Assembly (NCBI RefSeq): GCF_011044255.1
Contig: NZ_CP049107.1
Coordinates: forward strand, 4,027,001 to 4,091,000
DNA: 64,000 bases
Direction of reading: 5' to 3'
DNA from: Rhizorhabdus phycosphaerae
GTDB lineage: Bacteria > Pseudomonadota > Alphaproteobacteria > Sphingomonadales > Sphingomonadaceae
In this document: piece after piece, positions 9,291 through 17,276 of the stretch
Position numbering within the stretch: position 1 is the first letter of the stretch
Layout of the letters: the number at the start of each line of letters is the position of its first letter
The notes under the pieces: model-generated
The model's database searches: none
What the model was told of the DNA's origin: nothing
What the model saw: the letters and a program-made list of their open reading frames with translations, nothing else
Program-made: the position numbers and the translations under genes

Positions 9291-9791
9291 TTACACCCGC
9301 CCGGGGAGAAGGCGAACGGCGATCTTCTGGCCGGTCGCCGGATCATTGCGTCGCGTTGGGGGAATGGCGATGTCGATCATCGCGTCGGGCAGGCCGCCGC
9401 CGCGTACGGCGCGGGCGACCGCCGTAGTCCGGGCTGCCGAAAGTTCCCAGGCATCCAGCCGCGCACTGGCGCCCTCGCGCCCCTCGCTTGCGACCAGCAC
9501 GCGCTTGCCTTCGCGGGCGGCAGCGGCGCCGATCCGTCGGAGCCGGTCCGACTGTCCCGGGCGGAAGACGGCTTCCCCCGGCTCGAACAGCGATCCGGCC
9601 GAAAGCGTGGCGCCGATGTCGCGGGCGTCGCTGCCGCGCGCGGAGTTGCCGCCCCCGAACGCTTCGCGCAGTCCTGCGGCCAGCCTCATCCGGTCCGCAA
9701 CCTGCGCTTGCATGAGCACGAAGAAGGACAGCAGCAGCAGCGCCAGGTCGGCGAAGCTCAGCACCCACCGCTGCGAAATGTCGCGCCTCAC
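9291..9791 (-). CDS. Short MotB-like stator protein with degenerate OmpA domain
   Basis: A 166-residue protein with a single N-terminal membrane helix built like MotB's: RWVLSFADLALLLLSFFVLM, with the proton-carrying Asp at residue 15. The C-terminal OmpA-like region keeps DAWELSAARTTAVARAV, equivalent to the NWxLSxxRAxxV helix of MotB. The peptidoglycan-binding GHTD motif is replaced by SEGREG. Full MotB is about 300 residues; the plug/linker segment here is very short. It overlaps its MotA-like partner by 4 bp (ATGA). A complete second stator pair is encoded at 19.6-21.5 kb. It could be an auxiliary stator or an ExbD/TolR-like energiser. Confidence 0.8.
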   Translation of the reverse strand: MRRDISQRWVLSFADLALLLLSFFVLMQAQVADRMRLAAGLREAFGGGNSARGSDARDIGATLSAGSLFEPGEAVFRPGQSDRLRRIGAAAAREGKRVLVASEGREGASARLDAWELSAARTTAVARAVRGGGLPDAMIDIAIPPTRRNDPATGQKIAVRLLPGRV

Positions 9792-10483
9792 GGAACGGTC
9801 CGCAGCCGCGGTCTAGCGACGGGCGCCGGGGGTGGCGCACGGTCGAGTTCTTCGCGGGCGATGAGTTCGAGTTGGCGGCAGGCGCTCGATTGCCAGGCCA
9901 GCTCGGCATCGGACAGAGTTTCGAGCCTGGCCGCGATGGGCGCGGCGATCCCGGAGGACAGGAGCACGCCGTACAGTGTCGTCAGCATCGCGACAGCCAT
10001 GGCGGGACCGAGCTGGGATGGGTCGTCCATGCGCGCGAACATCTGGACCAGTCCGATGATGGTGCCGATCATGCCCATCGCGGGCGCGGCTTCCGCAATG
10101 CCCCGCCAGACTGCGATGGCGGCCTGATGGCGTTGCCGGCGGGCGTCGATCTCGCCTTCGGCCCAGCGTGCGAAGTCGGCCGAGCTCCGCGCGTCCGACA
10201 AGGTGCGTGCCGCCCTCAGAAGAAAGCGTTGTGCCGTCTCCACCCGGTCGACGCAGGACAGGCTGCGCAGCTCGGCCAGTTCGCGAATGCGGCTGACGCA
10301 GACCCGCGCTGCAGCGGCATCGGCCGCAGGATCGGCCGTTCCGAACAGGCCCAGGGCCCTAATCGCATTACCGATGTCCCGAACCGGTGAACGGAAGATG
10401 GTGACGAGGAGCGTACCGCCAAAGACGATCACCAGCGCCAGTGGGTCGATGTATCGGGCAATGCTTTCGAGCGCGATCATCAT
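9788..10483 (-). CDS. MotA/TolQ/ExbB-family proton channel protein
   Basis: A 231-residue inner-membrane protein of the MotA superfamily. Helices include IDPLALVIVFGGTLLVTIF near the N-terminus and the paired channel helices AAPAMGMIGTIIGLVQMFAR and MAVAMLTTLYGVLLSSGIAA. The invariant Pro in AAPAMG and the TTLYG turn are present. ATG 10483 is chosen for its strong AAGGGGG ribosome-binding site. A second Met follows immediately. Its stop overlaps the start of the MotB-like gene, so they form one channel unit. It heads the leftward group that includes flgA and flgM, which ties it to motility rather than to iron uptake. Confidence 0.85.
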   Translation of the reverse strand: MMIALESIARYIDPLALVIVFGGTLLVTIFRSPVRDIGNAIRALGLFGTADPAADAAAARVCVSRIRELAELRSLSCVDRVETAQRFLLRAARTLSDARSSADFARWAEGEIDARRQRHQAAIAVWRGIAEAAPAMGMIGTIIGLVQMFARMDDPSQLGPAMAVAMLTTLYGVLLSSGIAAPIAARLETLSDAELAWQSSACRQLELIAREELDRAPPPAPVARPRLRTVP

Positions 10484-10553
10484 GTCCCCCTTATCTCCCC
10501 GACCGGTCAACGGAGCGTTGCCGAAGATGGCTAACGCGCGCGGCAAGGGGGAC

Positions 10554-10589
10554 CGGCAAAACTTTGCCGCCTCCGGCAGGATATTGCCG
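10554..10589. promoter_or_regulatory. Two tandem CGGCA-N6-TGCCG inverted repeats (putative sigma54 enhancer)
   Basis: Two 16-bp inverted repeats, CGGCAAAACTTTGCCG at 10554-10569 and CGGCAGGATATTGCCG at 10574-10589. Their centres are 20 bp apart, about two helical turns. They lie 54-89 bp upstream of the sigma54 promoter of flgB and between divergent flagellar operons. The pattern resembles the ftr elements bound by the flagellar activator FlbD in Caulobacter, as I recall them. The inference is that an FlbD-like enhancer-binding protein acts here. Confidence 0.65.
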
Positions 10590-10642
10590 CTTCACCGCCA
10601 TTTGCCCGGGATTATCGGGTTGAAGAGCCCATTAACCACGTT

Positions 10643-10658
10643 TGGCACGGCAGTTGCA
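10643..10658 (+). promoter_or_regulatory. Sigma54 promoter of the flgB operon
   Basis: TGGCACG-GCAG-TTGCA matches the RpoN consensus TGGCACG-N4-TTGCW at every defined position. It is oriented toward flgB, whose start is 85 bp downstream. This is the expected promoter class for middle (rod/hook) flagellar genes. Confidence 0.9.
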
Positions 10659-10742
10659 TCGGCGGTACCGAAGGCGTCCGCGAACATGTCCCATCAGGGT
10701 TAACGACCGGATTGCCAGCACTTTTAGAAGGTAGAGCGAAAA

Positions 10743-11090
10743 ATGGCTGATCCGCTCTTCGGGATCCACGGCAAGGCGCTGGAACTGCGATCGCAGCGCC
10801 TGTCCCTGCTTGCCTCGAACATCGCGAACGCCGCCACGCCGAACTACAAGGCGCGCGACATCGACTTCCAGAAGGCGCTTTCGGACGCGACCGGCGGACT
10901 TTCCGCTGGGCAGGCGGCCGATCGCAATCTTGGTTACCGCGTTCCTCTCGAAACCTCGCTCGACGGCAACACGGTCGAGCTTTCGACCGAGCAGAACCAG
11001 TTCGCCGAGAACGCGCTGCAGTACAAGGCGACGCTGTCCTTCCTCGAAGGCCGCGTCGGCACCATCATGCAAGCGCTGAAGGGCGAATGA
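10743..11090 (+). CDS. flgB: Flagellar proximal rod protein FlgB
   Basis: A 115-residue rod subunit, exported by the flagellar secretion system to the periplasmic shaft. The conserved N-terminal rod/hook helix is LRSQRLSLLASNIANAATPN, with the ANIANAxTPxYKARDxDF signature. The C-terminal helix (FAENALQYKATLSFLEGRVG) completes the coiled-coil pair. First gene of the flgBCDEFGHIJKL run, 85 bp below the sigma54 promoter. Its end overlaps flgC by 4 bp. Confidence 0.97.
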   Translation: MADPLFGIHGKALELRSQRLSLLASNIANAATPNYKARDIDFQKALSDATGGLSAGQAADRNLGYRVPLETSLDGNTVELSTEQNQFAENALQYKATLSFLEGRVGTIMQALKGE

Positions 11091-11497
11091 CGATGGCCGG
11101 CAATCTCTCCGTTTTCGACATAGCGGGCAGGGCGATGTCGGCGCAGATGGTGCGCCTCAATACGTCCGCTTCCAACCTCGCCAATGCCGGTTCGGTCGCG
11201 AGCAGCAAGGCCGAGGCCTTCCGCGCGATCAAGCCCGTCTTCTCGTCGGTAACCGACGCTCCCGGCGTGGCGACGGTCAAGGTCGATCAGGTGGTGGCGT
11301 CCAACATCGAGCCGACCAAGCGCTATGACCCCAACCACCCCAAAGCCGACAAGGACGGCAATGTCTGGGAGGCGGGGGTCGATCAGGCGCAGGAGCTGGT
11401 CGAGATGATGGAGACCGCCCGTCAGTATCAGAACAATGTCCAGGTCATGCAGACCGCGAAGACACTCACCCTCGACACGCTGAGGCTCGGCAAATGA
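11087..11497 (+). CDS. flgC: Flagellar proximal rod protein FlgC
   Basis: A 136-residue rod subunit. It has the N-terminal helix FDIAGRAMSAQMVRLNTSAS with NLANAGSVAS, the mid-region DPNHPKADKDGNVWEAGVD (canonical FlgC has a YDPxHPxADxxGYV-type motif), and the C-terminal helix ELVEMMETARQYQNNVQVMQ. It is translationally coupled at both ends: 4-bp overlap with flgB and 4-bp overlap with flgD. Confidence 0.97.
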   Translation: MTMAGNLSVFDIAGRAMSAQMVRLNTSASNLANAGSVASSKAEAFRAIKPVFSSVTDAPGVATVKVDQVVASNIEPTKRYDPNHPKADKDGNVWEAGVDQAQELVEMMETARQYQNNVQVMQTAKTLTLDTLRLGK

Positions 11498-12171
11498 CGA
11501 TATCCACCGGCAATAGCTATCTCGACAGTCTGGGCGGCACGAGCACGTCGTCGTCGACCACGACGAAGAAGTCGAACGGCACGCTCGATCAGGCGGCATT
11601 CCTCAAGCTGCTCACCACGCAGATGCAGACCCAAGACCCGTTCAATCCCGTCGACAACACCCAGATGGTCGCCCAGATGGCGCAGTTCTCTTCGACGACT
11701 GGTATCGCCGAGATGAACCAGTCGCTGAAGGGCATTGCCGAGACGCTGTCCTCTTCGCGTGTCGGCGACGCTGCGAGCTGGATCGGCAAGGCGGTACTCG
11801 TCGAATCCAAGTCGGCGACCGCGCTGTCCGATGGCGCCTATGCGGGTAATGTGACGATCGAGAAGGATGCGTCGCGGGTCGACATCAACCTTGTCGATGC
11901 GACCGGCAAGGTCGTCTATACCGGCAGCGCCGCCGACGTGAAGGCGGGCGACATCCCCTTCTACTGGGATGGCAAGGACAGCGAAGGCAAGGCCGTCGAA
12001 GGCCCGCTGACGATCTCGGTCAACGCCAAGGATACCTCTGCCCAGCAACTCGCCGCGACCACAAGCAGCTGGACGACCGTGTCCGGCGTCCGCTCGCCGG
12101 CGAGTGGGGCCACCAAACTCGTAACGCCGCTCGGGTCGATCGATCCGGCTGCGGCCCTTCAGATTTCCTGA
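11494..12171 (+). CDS. flgD: Hook-capping scaffold protein FlgD
   Basis: A 225-residue hook cap that directs FlgE polymerisation and is removed when the hook is finished. A Ser/Thr-rich leader is followed by the FlgD N-terminal signature LDQAAFLKLLTTQMQTQDPF with NPVDNTQMVAQMAQFS. The C-terminal part carries the FlgD Tudor/Ig-like folds (KAGDIPFYWDGKDSEGKAVE). Length is normal. It starts inside the end of flgC and lies 26 bp before flgE. Confidence 0.96.
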   Translation: MTISTGNSYLDSLGGTSTSSSTTTKKSNGTLDQAAFLKLLTTQMQTQDPFNPVDNTQMVAQMAQFSSTTGIAEMNQSLKGIAETLSSSRVGDAASWIGKAVLVESKSATALSDGAYAGNVTIEKDASRVDINLVDATGKVVYTGSAADVKAGDIPFYWDGKDSEGKAVEGPLTISVNAKDTSAQQLAATTSSWTTVSGVRSPASGATKLVTPLGSIDPAAALQIS

Positions 12172-12197
12172 CTTTCGGTAACGGAGTTCTCTAGACC

Positions 12198-13517
12198 ATG
12201 TCCTTCTATACCGCTCTTTCCGGCCTCAAGGCTTCGCAGACCGAACTCGCGGTCATCTCCAACAACGTCGCCAATGTCGGCACCACCGGCTTCAAGAAGA
12301 GCGCGGCCGAATTCGGCGACATCGTTTCCTCAGCACCGCTGCAAAGCTCGACCACGGCGGGTCAGGGCACCCGCCTGCGCGGGATCGCCCAGCAGTTCAC
12401 CCAGGGCGGCTTCGAGAATTCCGAACGGTCGCTCGATCTCGCCGTTTCGGGCCAGGGCTTCTTCGTGACGCGGTCGACCACCTCCAACTCGCAGGTGTCA
12501 TACACCCGCAACGGCTCGTTCCGCGTCGACTCCCAGCGCTATGTGGTCGACAGCTCGGGCGCCTATCTGCAGGTGCTGCCGACCGACTCGCGCGGTACGC
12601 TGACGGCAACCGGCCTGAGCTCGACCCGGTCGCTGCAGCTGCCGCTGACCTCGGGTACGTCGAGCGCCACCCAGACGGTCGATCTGTCGATCACCTTCCC
12701 CGCCGACGCCGACGTGCCGTCGAACCGTTCGGTCTACACGACCCAGAATCCGTACGCCTTCGACCGGTTCGACGCGAACAGCTACAATCAATCGACCACG
12801 ACGACGGTCTATGATGCGTCGGGAACCTCCTTCCCGATGACGACCTATTATATCCGCGAAAACGTTCCCAACGCGACCACGACCACGACGACCTGGACCG
12901 CTCGGACCTTCATCGGCGACCAGGAGATCAGCATGGATCCTGCGGTGAGCTCGCCGGCGACGCCTGTCACGCTCGTCTTCGACAGCTTCGGCACTCTGAG
13001 CACGATCAACGGCGCCTCGCCGGGGACGCTGACCACCAATCAGGTCAGCCCTTCGGGTGCAACCGGTCCGATCGGCTTCGCGCTCACTTATGGCTCCAAC
13101 ACCCGCCAGGCTTCGGCGCCATTCACGCTGACCAGCTTCACTCAGGACGGCTATGCTGCAGGCCAGCTGGACAACGTCTCGGTCGATGCGCAGGGCCTCG
13201 TCGTCGCCACCTTCTCGAACGGCGACAGCCAGGCGCTGGGCAAGATCATCCTCGCGACCTTCTCCAACCCGGAAGGCCTGCGTCAGCTCGGCGACAGCAA
13301 ATGGGGATCGACCGGTATTTCGGGCGAGCCGATGATCAGCGAGGCGAACGCCAACGGTACGGGCCTGATCCAGTCGGGCGCGCTCGAGCAGGCCAATGTC
13401 GACATCACCGAGGAGCTGGTCGCGCTGATCCAGGCGCAGCGCAACTTCTCGGCCAATGCCAAGGCGATCGAGGCGGCGAACACGATGACCCAGACCATCG
13501 TGAACCTGCGCGCCTGA
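12198..13517 (+). CDS. flgE: Flagellar hook protein FlgE
   Basis: The 439-residue hook subunit forms the universal joint between rod and filament. The N-terminal helix is MSFYTALSGLKASQTELAVI with SNNVANVGTTGFKKS. The central domain D2 is Thr/Ser-rich and variable. The C-terminus, LEQANVDITEELVALIQAQR followed by NFSANAKAIEAANTMTQTIV, is the conserved terminal coiled coil. Length is typical for an alphaproteobacterial hook protein. Confidence 0.97.
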   Translation: MSFYTALSGLKASQTELAVISNNVANVGTTGFKKSAAEFGDIVSSAPLQSSTTAGQGTRLRGIAQQFTQGGFENSERSLDLAVSGQGFFVTRSTTSNSQVSYTRNGSFRVDSQRYVVDSSGAYLQVLPTDSRGTLTATGLSSTRSLQLPLTSGTSSATQTVDLSITFPADADVPSNRSVYTTQNPYAFDRFDANSYNQSTTTTVYDASGTSFPMTTYYIRENVPNATTTTTTWTARTFIGDQEISMDPAVSSPATPVTLVFDSFGTLSTINGASPGTLTTNQVSPSGATGPIGFALTYGSNTRQASAPFTLTSFTQDGYAAGQLDNVSVDAQGLVVATFSNGDSQALGKIILATFSNPEGLRQLGDSKWGSTGISGEPMISEANANGTGLIQSGALEQANVDITEELVALIQAQRNFSANAKAIEAANTMTQTIVNLRA

Positions 13518-13545
13518 TCCTGACGACGGTTGACGGAGCCCCGCG

Positions 13546-14289
13546 ATGGACAAGCTGATCTATAGCTCGCTGTCGGCAATGCGGTCGGCGATGGCGCGTC
13601 AGACGATGACCGCCAATGATCTCGCTAACGCGAACACATCGGGGTTCCGCGCCGAGATGAGCTCAAGCGCAGCGCTTTGGCTGAAGGGCGAGGGCTTTGA
13701 AAGCCGCGTCGCCAATTCGGGCGAAGTGGCTTCGGCCGACATGACGGCAGGGACGATCAGCGAGACTGGCCGGATGCTCGACGTAGCGCTCGATACCAAG
13801 GATGCGCTCTTGGCCGTGCAGAGCCGCGAGGGCGACGAGGCCTACACTCGCCGTGGCGACCTGCAGCTGAGCGACAGCGGACTGCTGACCACCGGCGACG
13901 GCCTGCCCGTCCTCGGCGATGCCGGCCCGATCACGCTGCCGCCCTTCGACAAGCTTACGATCGCGGCCGACGGTACGATTTCGATCGTGCCGCAGGGCGG
14001 CGATCCGTCGCAGATGCAGACGGTCGACCGGCTCAAGCTGGCCGGGACCAGCGGGATGCAGATCGCAAAGGGATTGGACGGCCTGTTCAGGCCCAGGAAT
14101 GGCGGAACGCTGCCTACTGATCCCGACGCCAAGGTTCGACAGGGCGCCCTCGAAGGATCCAACGTCAACGTGTCCTCCACGTTGATCGACATGATCGAGG
14201 CCAGCCGCGGCTGGGACATGCAGGTGAAGATGATGAGCGCGGCGCAGGACATCGACAAGGCGTCCAGCGAACTGATGCGCTTCGACTGA
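13546..14289 (+). CDS. flgF: Flagellar proximal rod protein FlgF
   Basis: A 247-residue rod protein of the FlgE/F/G family. It begins MDKLIYSSLSAMRSAMARQT with NDLANANTSGFRAE, and carries the mid-domain YTRRGDLQLSDSGLLTTGDG. It ends with GALEGSNVNVSSTLIDMIEA. The shorter central region and position directly before flgG distinguish it from FlgE and FlgG. Confidence 0.95.
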   Translation: MDKLIYSSLSAMRSAMARQTMTANDLANANTSGFRAEMSSSAALWLKGEGFESRVANSGEVASADMTAGTISETGRMLDVALDTKDALLAVQSREGDEAYTRRGDLQLSDSGLLTTGDGLPVLGDAGPITLPPFDKLTIAADGTISIVPQGGDPSQMQTVDRLKLAGTSGMQIAKGLDGLFRPRNGGTLPTDPDAKVRQGALEGSNVNVSSTLIDMIEASRGWDMQVKMMSAAQDIDKASSELMRFD

Positions 14290-14309
14290 AATAGAACGGA
14301 GAAGTCACG

Positions 14310-15098
14310 ATGACCAATGCAGCATTGCACGTCGCCCGGACGGGCCTCGATGCGCAGAATATGCGCATGCAGGTGATCGCCAACAATTTGGCGAACGTGA
14401 ACACCACCGGCTTCAAGCGCGACCGGGCCAGCTTCGAGACGCTCGCCTATCAGGCGATGACTGCCCCCGGCGCGGCCTCGTCGGAATCGACCCGCTTCGC
14501 CACCGGCACCAATCTCGGCTCGGGCGTCCAGATCAACGGCACCGCCAAGGTCGACACGCAGGGTTCGTTGCAGACAACCGACAATGCGCTCGACCTCGCG
14601 GTCGAAGGTTCGGGTTTCTTCCAGATCCAGCTGCCTGACGGCCGCATAGGGTACACCCGCGACGGCAGCTTCCACCTGTCGGCCGAGGGGACCATGGTCA
14701 ACAGCGACGGCTATCAGGTGCTGCCGCAGATCCAGATCCCCGACGGGGCGGCCAACATCACCATCGCGGCCAATGGCGCGGTCAGCGTCACGCTGCAGGG
14801 CCAGACCGAAGCCTCCCAAGTCGGCACGATCGAGATCGCCCGCTTCACCAACCCCGCCGGCTTGCAGGCCGAAGGCAACAACGTCCTGACCGAGACGTCG
14901 GCCTCGGGCCAGCCGCAGGTCGGGCCCGGCGCGATCGATGGCCGCGGTAGCGTCCGTCAGGGAGCGCTGGAATCCTCCAACGTCAACATCGTCCAGGAAC
15001 TGGTCGATATGATCGAGACGCAGCGCGCCTATGAGGTGAACAGCAAGATGATCCAGTCGACCGACCAGATGCTGCAATATGTCAACCAGAACGTCTGA
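14310..15098 (+). CDS. flgG: Flagellar distal rod protein FlgG
   Basis: A 262-residue distal rod subunit, the part that passes through the P and L rings. The N-terminus has AARTGLDAQNMRMQVIANNL-type sequence followed by ANVNTTGFKRDRASFE. The centre has GYTRDGSFHLSAEGTMVNSD, and the C-terminus QGALESSNVNIVQELVDMIE followed by TQRAYEVNSKMIQSTDQML. These are near-canonical FlgG signatures and the length (about 260) matches the family. It ends 7 bp before flgH. Confidence 0.97.
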   Translation: MTNAALHVARTGLDAQNMRMQVIANNLANVNTTGFKRDRASFETLAYQAMTAPGAASSESTRFATGTNLGSGVQINGTAKVDTQGSLQTTDNALDLAVEGSGFFQIQLPDGRIGYTRDGSFHLSAEGTMVNSDGYQVLPQIQIPDGAANITIAANGAVSVTLQGQTEASQVGTIEIARFTNPAGLQAEGNNVLTETSASGQPQVGPGAIDGRGSVRQGALESSNVNIVQELVDMIETQRAYEVNSKMIQSTDQMLQYVNQNV

Positions 15099-15105
15099 TA
15101 GCGAC

Positions 15106-15777
15106 ATGAAGGGGATCGGTGCCCTCGCCATGGTCGCTCTGCTCCTGGGCAGCGCGGCGTTCGATCGGGCAGAGGCGAAGCAGAAGTTCCGTGATCCGGA
15201 CTATATGCCGAGCTTCGCCGTCGAGCCGCGACCGCCCGAGGCCAATGGTGCCATCTTCCAATCGGCCAACGGCTATTCGGCGCTGACCAACGGCGCTCGC
15301 GCGGCTATGGTCGGCGACATCGTCACGATCACGCTGGTCGAGCGGACACAGGCCGTGAAATCGAACAGTGCATCGACCGATCGGTCGGGCAATGTGGGTC
15401 TTACGCCGCCGACCACCGGTCCGCTGTCGCTGTTCGGTGCGACCGACGCCGCCATAAGTGGTGGCGGCACATTCGCGGGCAAAGGCAATGCTGCGCAGTC
15501 GAACCAGCTGAACGGCGAGATCAGCGTGACCATCGCCCGCGTCTATCCCAATGGGACGATGATGGTGCGCGGCGAGAAGTTCCTCACCCTCAACCGGGGT
15601 GACGAGAACATCGGCATCGTCGGCTTCATTCGCGCGGCGGACATCGGTCCGGACAACCGGGTGCCCTCGACGCGCGTGGCCGATGCCAAGATCGTCTATT
15701 CGGGCAAGGGCGAGATCGCGCGGGGCTCGCGGCAGGGATGGCTTAACCGTTTCTTTTCCATCTTGAGTCCATTCTGA
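15106..15777 (+). CDS. flgH: Flagellar L-ring protein FlgH (no lipobox cysteine)
   Basis: A 223-residue outer-membrane ring subunit. Signature stretches are ARAAMVGDIVTITLVERTQA, LNGEISVTIARVYPNGTMMV and GFIRAADIGPDN. FlgH is normally a lipoprotein with an LxxC lipobox, but the N-terminus here (MALLLGSAAFDRAEA-KQKF) is an ordinary Sec signal and the whole protein contains no cysteine. ATG 15106 is chosen because an upstream in-frame start at 15079 would lie inside flgG and spoil the signal peptide. The terminal FFSILSPF is typical. Confidence 0.93.
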   Translation: MKGIGALAMVALLLGSAAFDRAEAKQKFRDPDYMPSFAVEPRPPEANGAIFQSANGYSALTNGARAAMVGDIVTITLVERTQAVKSNSASTDRSGNVGLTPPTTGPLSLFGATDAAISGGGTFAGKGNAAQSNQLNGEISVTIARVYPNGTMMVRGEKFLTLNRGDENIGIVGFIRAADIGPDNRVPSTRVADAKIVYSGKGEIARGSRQGWLNRFFSILSPF

Positions 15778-15804
15778 TTCAAGAATTCTGAGGATCTGCC
15801 GTTA

Positions 15805-16908
15805 ATGTTCCGCTCGCTGCTCATCGCCCTGCTCTGCATCGCCGGCCTCGCACCGGCGCTTCCCGCGCAGGCGGAGCGGATCAAGGACATCGGCGCCTTC
15901 GCCGGCCTCCGCGCCAACCAGCTGACCGGCTACGGCATTGTCGTCGGTCTGGCGGGGACGGGTGACGACAGCCTGGACTATGCGACGCTCGGCATGAAGG
16001 GCGTGGCCTCCCGCTTCGGACTGCAGCTGCCTGCGGGCGTGAACCCCGCGCTCAAAAATGCTGCGGCAGTCATGCTGACGGCCGAACTGGCGGCCTTCGC
16101 CAAGCCCGGCCAGCGGCTCGACGTGACGATCTCCGCGCTGGGCAAGGCCAAGTCGCTGCGCGGCGGTACGCTGATCATGGCCCCTCTGATGGGCGCCGAC
16201 GGACAGATCTATGCCATGGCGCAGGGTAATCTCGCGGTCGGCGGTCTCGGCATCGATGCGGCCGATGGATCGAAGCTGACGATCAACGTACCGACGGCCG
16301 GCCGGATTCCCGGCGGGGCGACGGTGGAACGCAGCGTCGATGCCGGCTTTGCGACGTCGCCACAGCTGCGCTTCGATCTGGCGGAAGGCGATCTGACGAC
16401 ATCGCAGCGCGTCGCTGCCCGTATCAACGCTGCCCTCGGCCAGCCGGTCGCGCGCTCCATCGACGCGACGACCATCACCATCGAGGCCGCGCCGGGCGCC
16501 GAACTGCGCACCGCTCTTATGAGCCGCATCGAGAATCTCGAAGTCGATACCGCCGACGCGCCCGCCCGTGTCGTCGTCAACGCCCGCACCGGAACCGTCG
16601 TCATCAACGGCGCCGTCCGGATCGCGCCGGTCGCGGTGACGCATGGAAAGATGACGGTCCAGGTCGACGAGAAGCCGCAGGTGATCCAGCCGGCACCCTT
16701 CTCCAAGGGCGAGACTGCCGTCCAGCAGTCGAGCGCGATCAACGTGCAGGAAGAGGCGCGGCCGATGTTCGAGTTCCAGCCGGGCGCCTCGCTCGCCGAG
16801 ATCGTCAAGGCGGTCAATGCGATCGGCGCGTCGCCGGCCGATCTGGTCGCCATATTGGAGGCCCTCAAGCAGGCTGGCGCGATGAAGGCGGAGCTGGTGG
16901 TCCTATGA
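15805..16908 (+). CDS. flgI: Flagellar P-ring protein FlgI
   Basis: A 367-residue periplasmic ring protein surrounding the distal rod. It has a Sec signal (MFRSLLIALLCIAGLAPALP, cleaved after AQA), then the family signature ERIKDIGAFAGLRANQLTGY and GIVVGLAGTGDD. Later segments include AVMLTAELAAFAKPGQRLDV and the C-terminal ASLAEIVKAVNAIGASPADL. FlgA, encoded on the other arm of the cluster, is its assembly chaperone. The stop overlaps flgJ by 4 bp. Confidence 0.97.
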   Translation: MFRSLLIALLCIAGLAPALPAQAERIKDIGAFAGLRANQLTGYGIVVGLAGTGDDSLDYATLGMKGVASRFGLQLPAGVNPALKNAAAVMLTAELAAFAKPGQRLDVTISALGKAKSLRGGTLIMAPLMGADGQIYAMAQGNLAVGGLGIDAADGSKLTINVPTAGRIPGGATVERSVDAGFATSPQLRFDLAEGDLTTSQRVAARINAALGQPVARSIDATTITIEAAPGAELRTALMSRIENLEVDTADAPARVVVNARTGTVVINGAVRIAPVAVTHGKMTVQVDEKPQVIQPAPFSKGETAVQQSSAINVQEEARPMFEFQPGASLAEIVKAVNAIGASPADLVAILEALKQAGAMKAELVVL

Positions 16909-17276
16909 TCGACGGCGTTTCCATCCGCTCGGGCGCGCTCGGCGACGCCAAGGCGAGCGAGCTCGACAAGCTCAAGGCCGCGTCGAAGCAGTTCGAGGCG
17001 ATCTTTACGCGTCAGATGCTCAAGTCGATGCGCGAGGCGAAGCTCAACGAGGACGATCTCTTCGGGAGCGAGGCGACCGACCAGTTTCGCGAGATGCAGG
17101 ATTCGAACTTTGCGACCGACCTCGCCGACAAGGGCGCGCTCGGTATCGCGGAGATGCTCGTGAAGCAGTTCGAGGCCCGTGTGTCGAAGAAGGCACCGGC
17201 CGCCGATGGCGCCGTGACCATGACGACTGCCACCAAGATTGCCCCCTCGACCACATCGCCGGGAGGGGGTGAGTGA
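16905..17276 (+). CDS. flgJ: Rod-assembly protein FlgJ, rod-binding domain only
   Basis: A 123-residue protein matching only the N-terminal rod-scaffold half of enterobacterial FlgJ: LKAASKQFEAIFTRQMLKSM with REAKLNEDDLFGSEATDQFR and a C-terminal ADKGALGIAEMLVKQFEARV. The muramidase half is missing, as in many alphaproteobacteria. A separate lytic transglycosylase at 21529-22404 may supply that activity. It overlaps flgI by 4 bp upstream and flgK by 4 bp (GTGA) downstream. Confidence 0.9.
   Translation: MIDGVSIRSGALGDAKASELDKLKAASKQFEAIFTRQMLKSMREAKLNEDDLFGSEATDQFREMQDSNFATDLADKGALGIAEMLVKQFEARVSKKAPAADGAVTMTTATKIAPSTTSPGGGE

Noticed and set aside
10554-10570. A leftward sigma54 site for the motA-like operon
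   Set aside because: The GG and GC cores are 9 bp apart rather than 10, and flanking bases do not match; the sequence is better explained as one of the paired inverted repeats.
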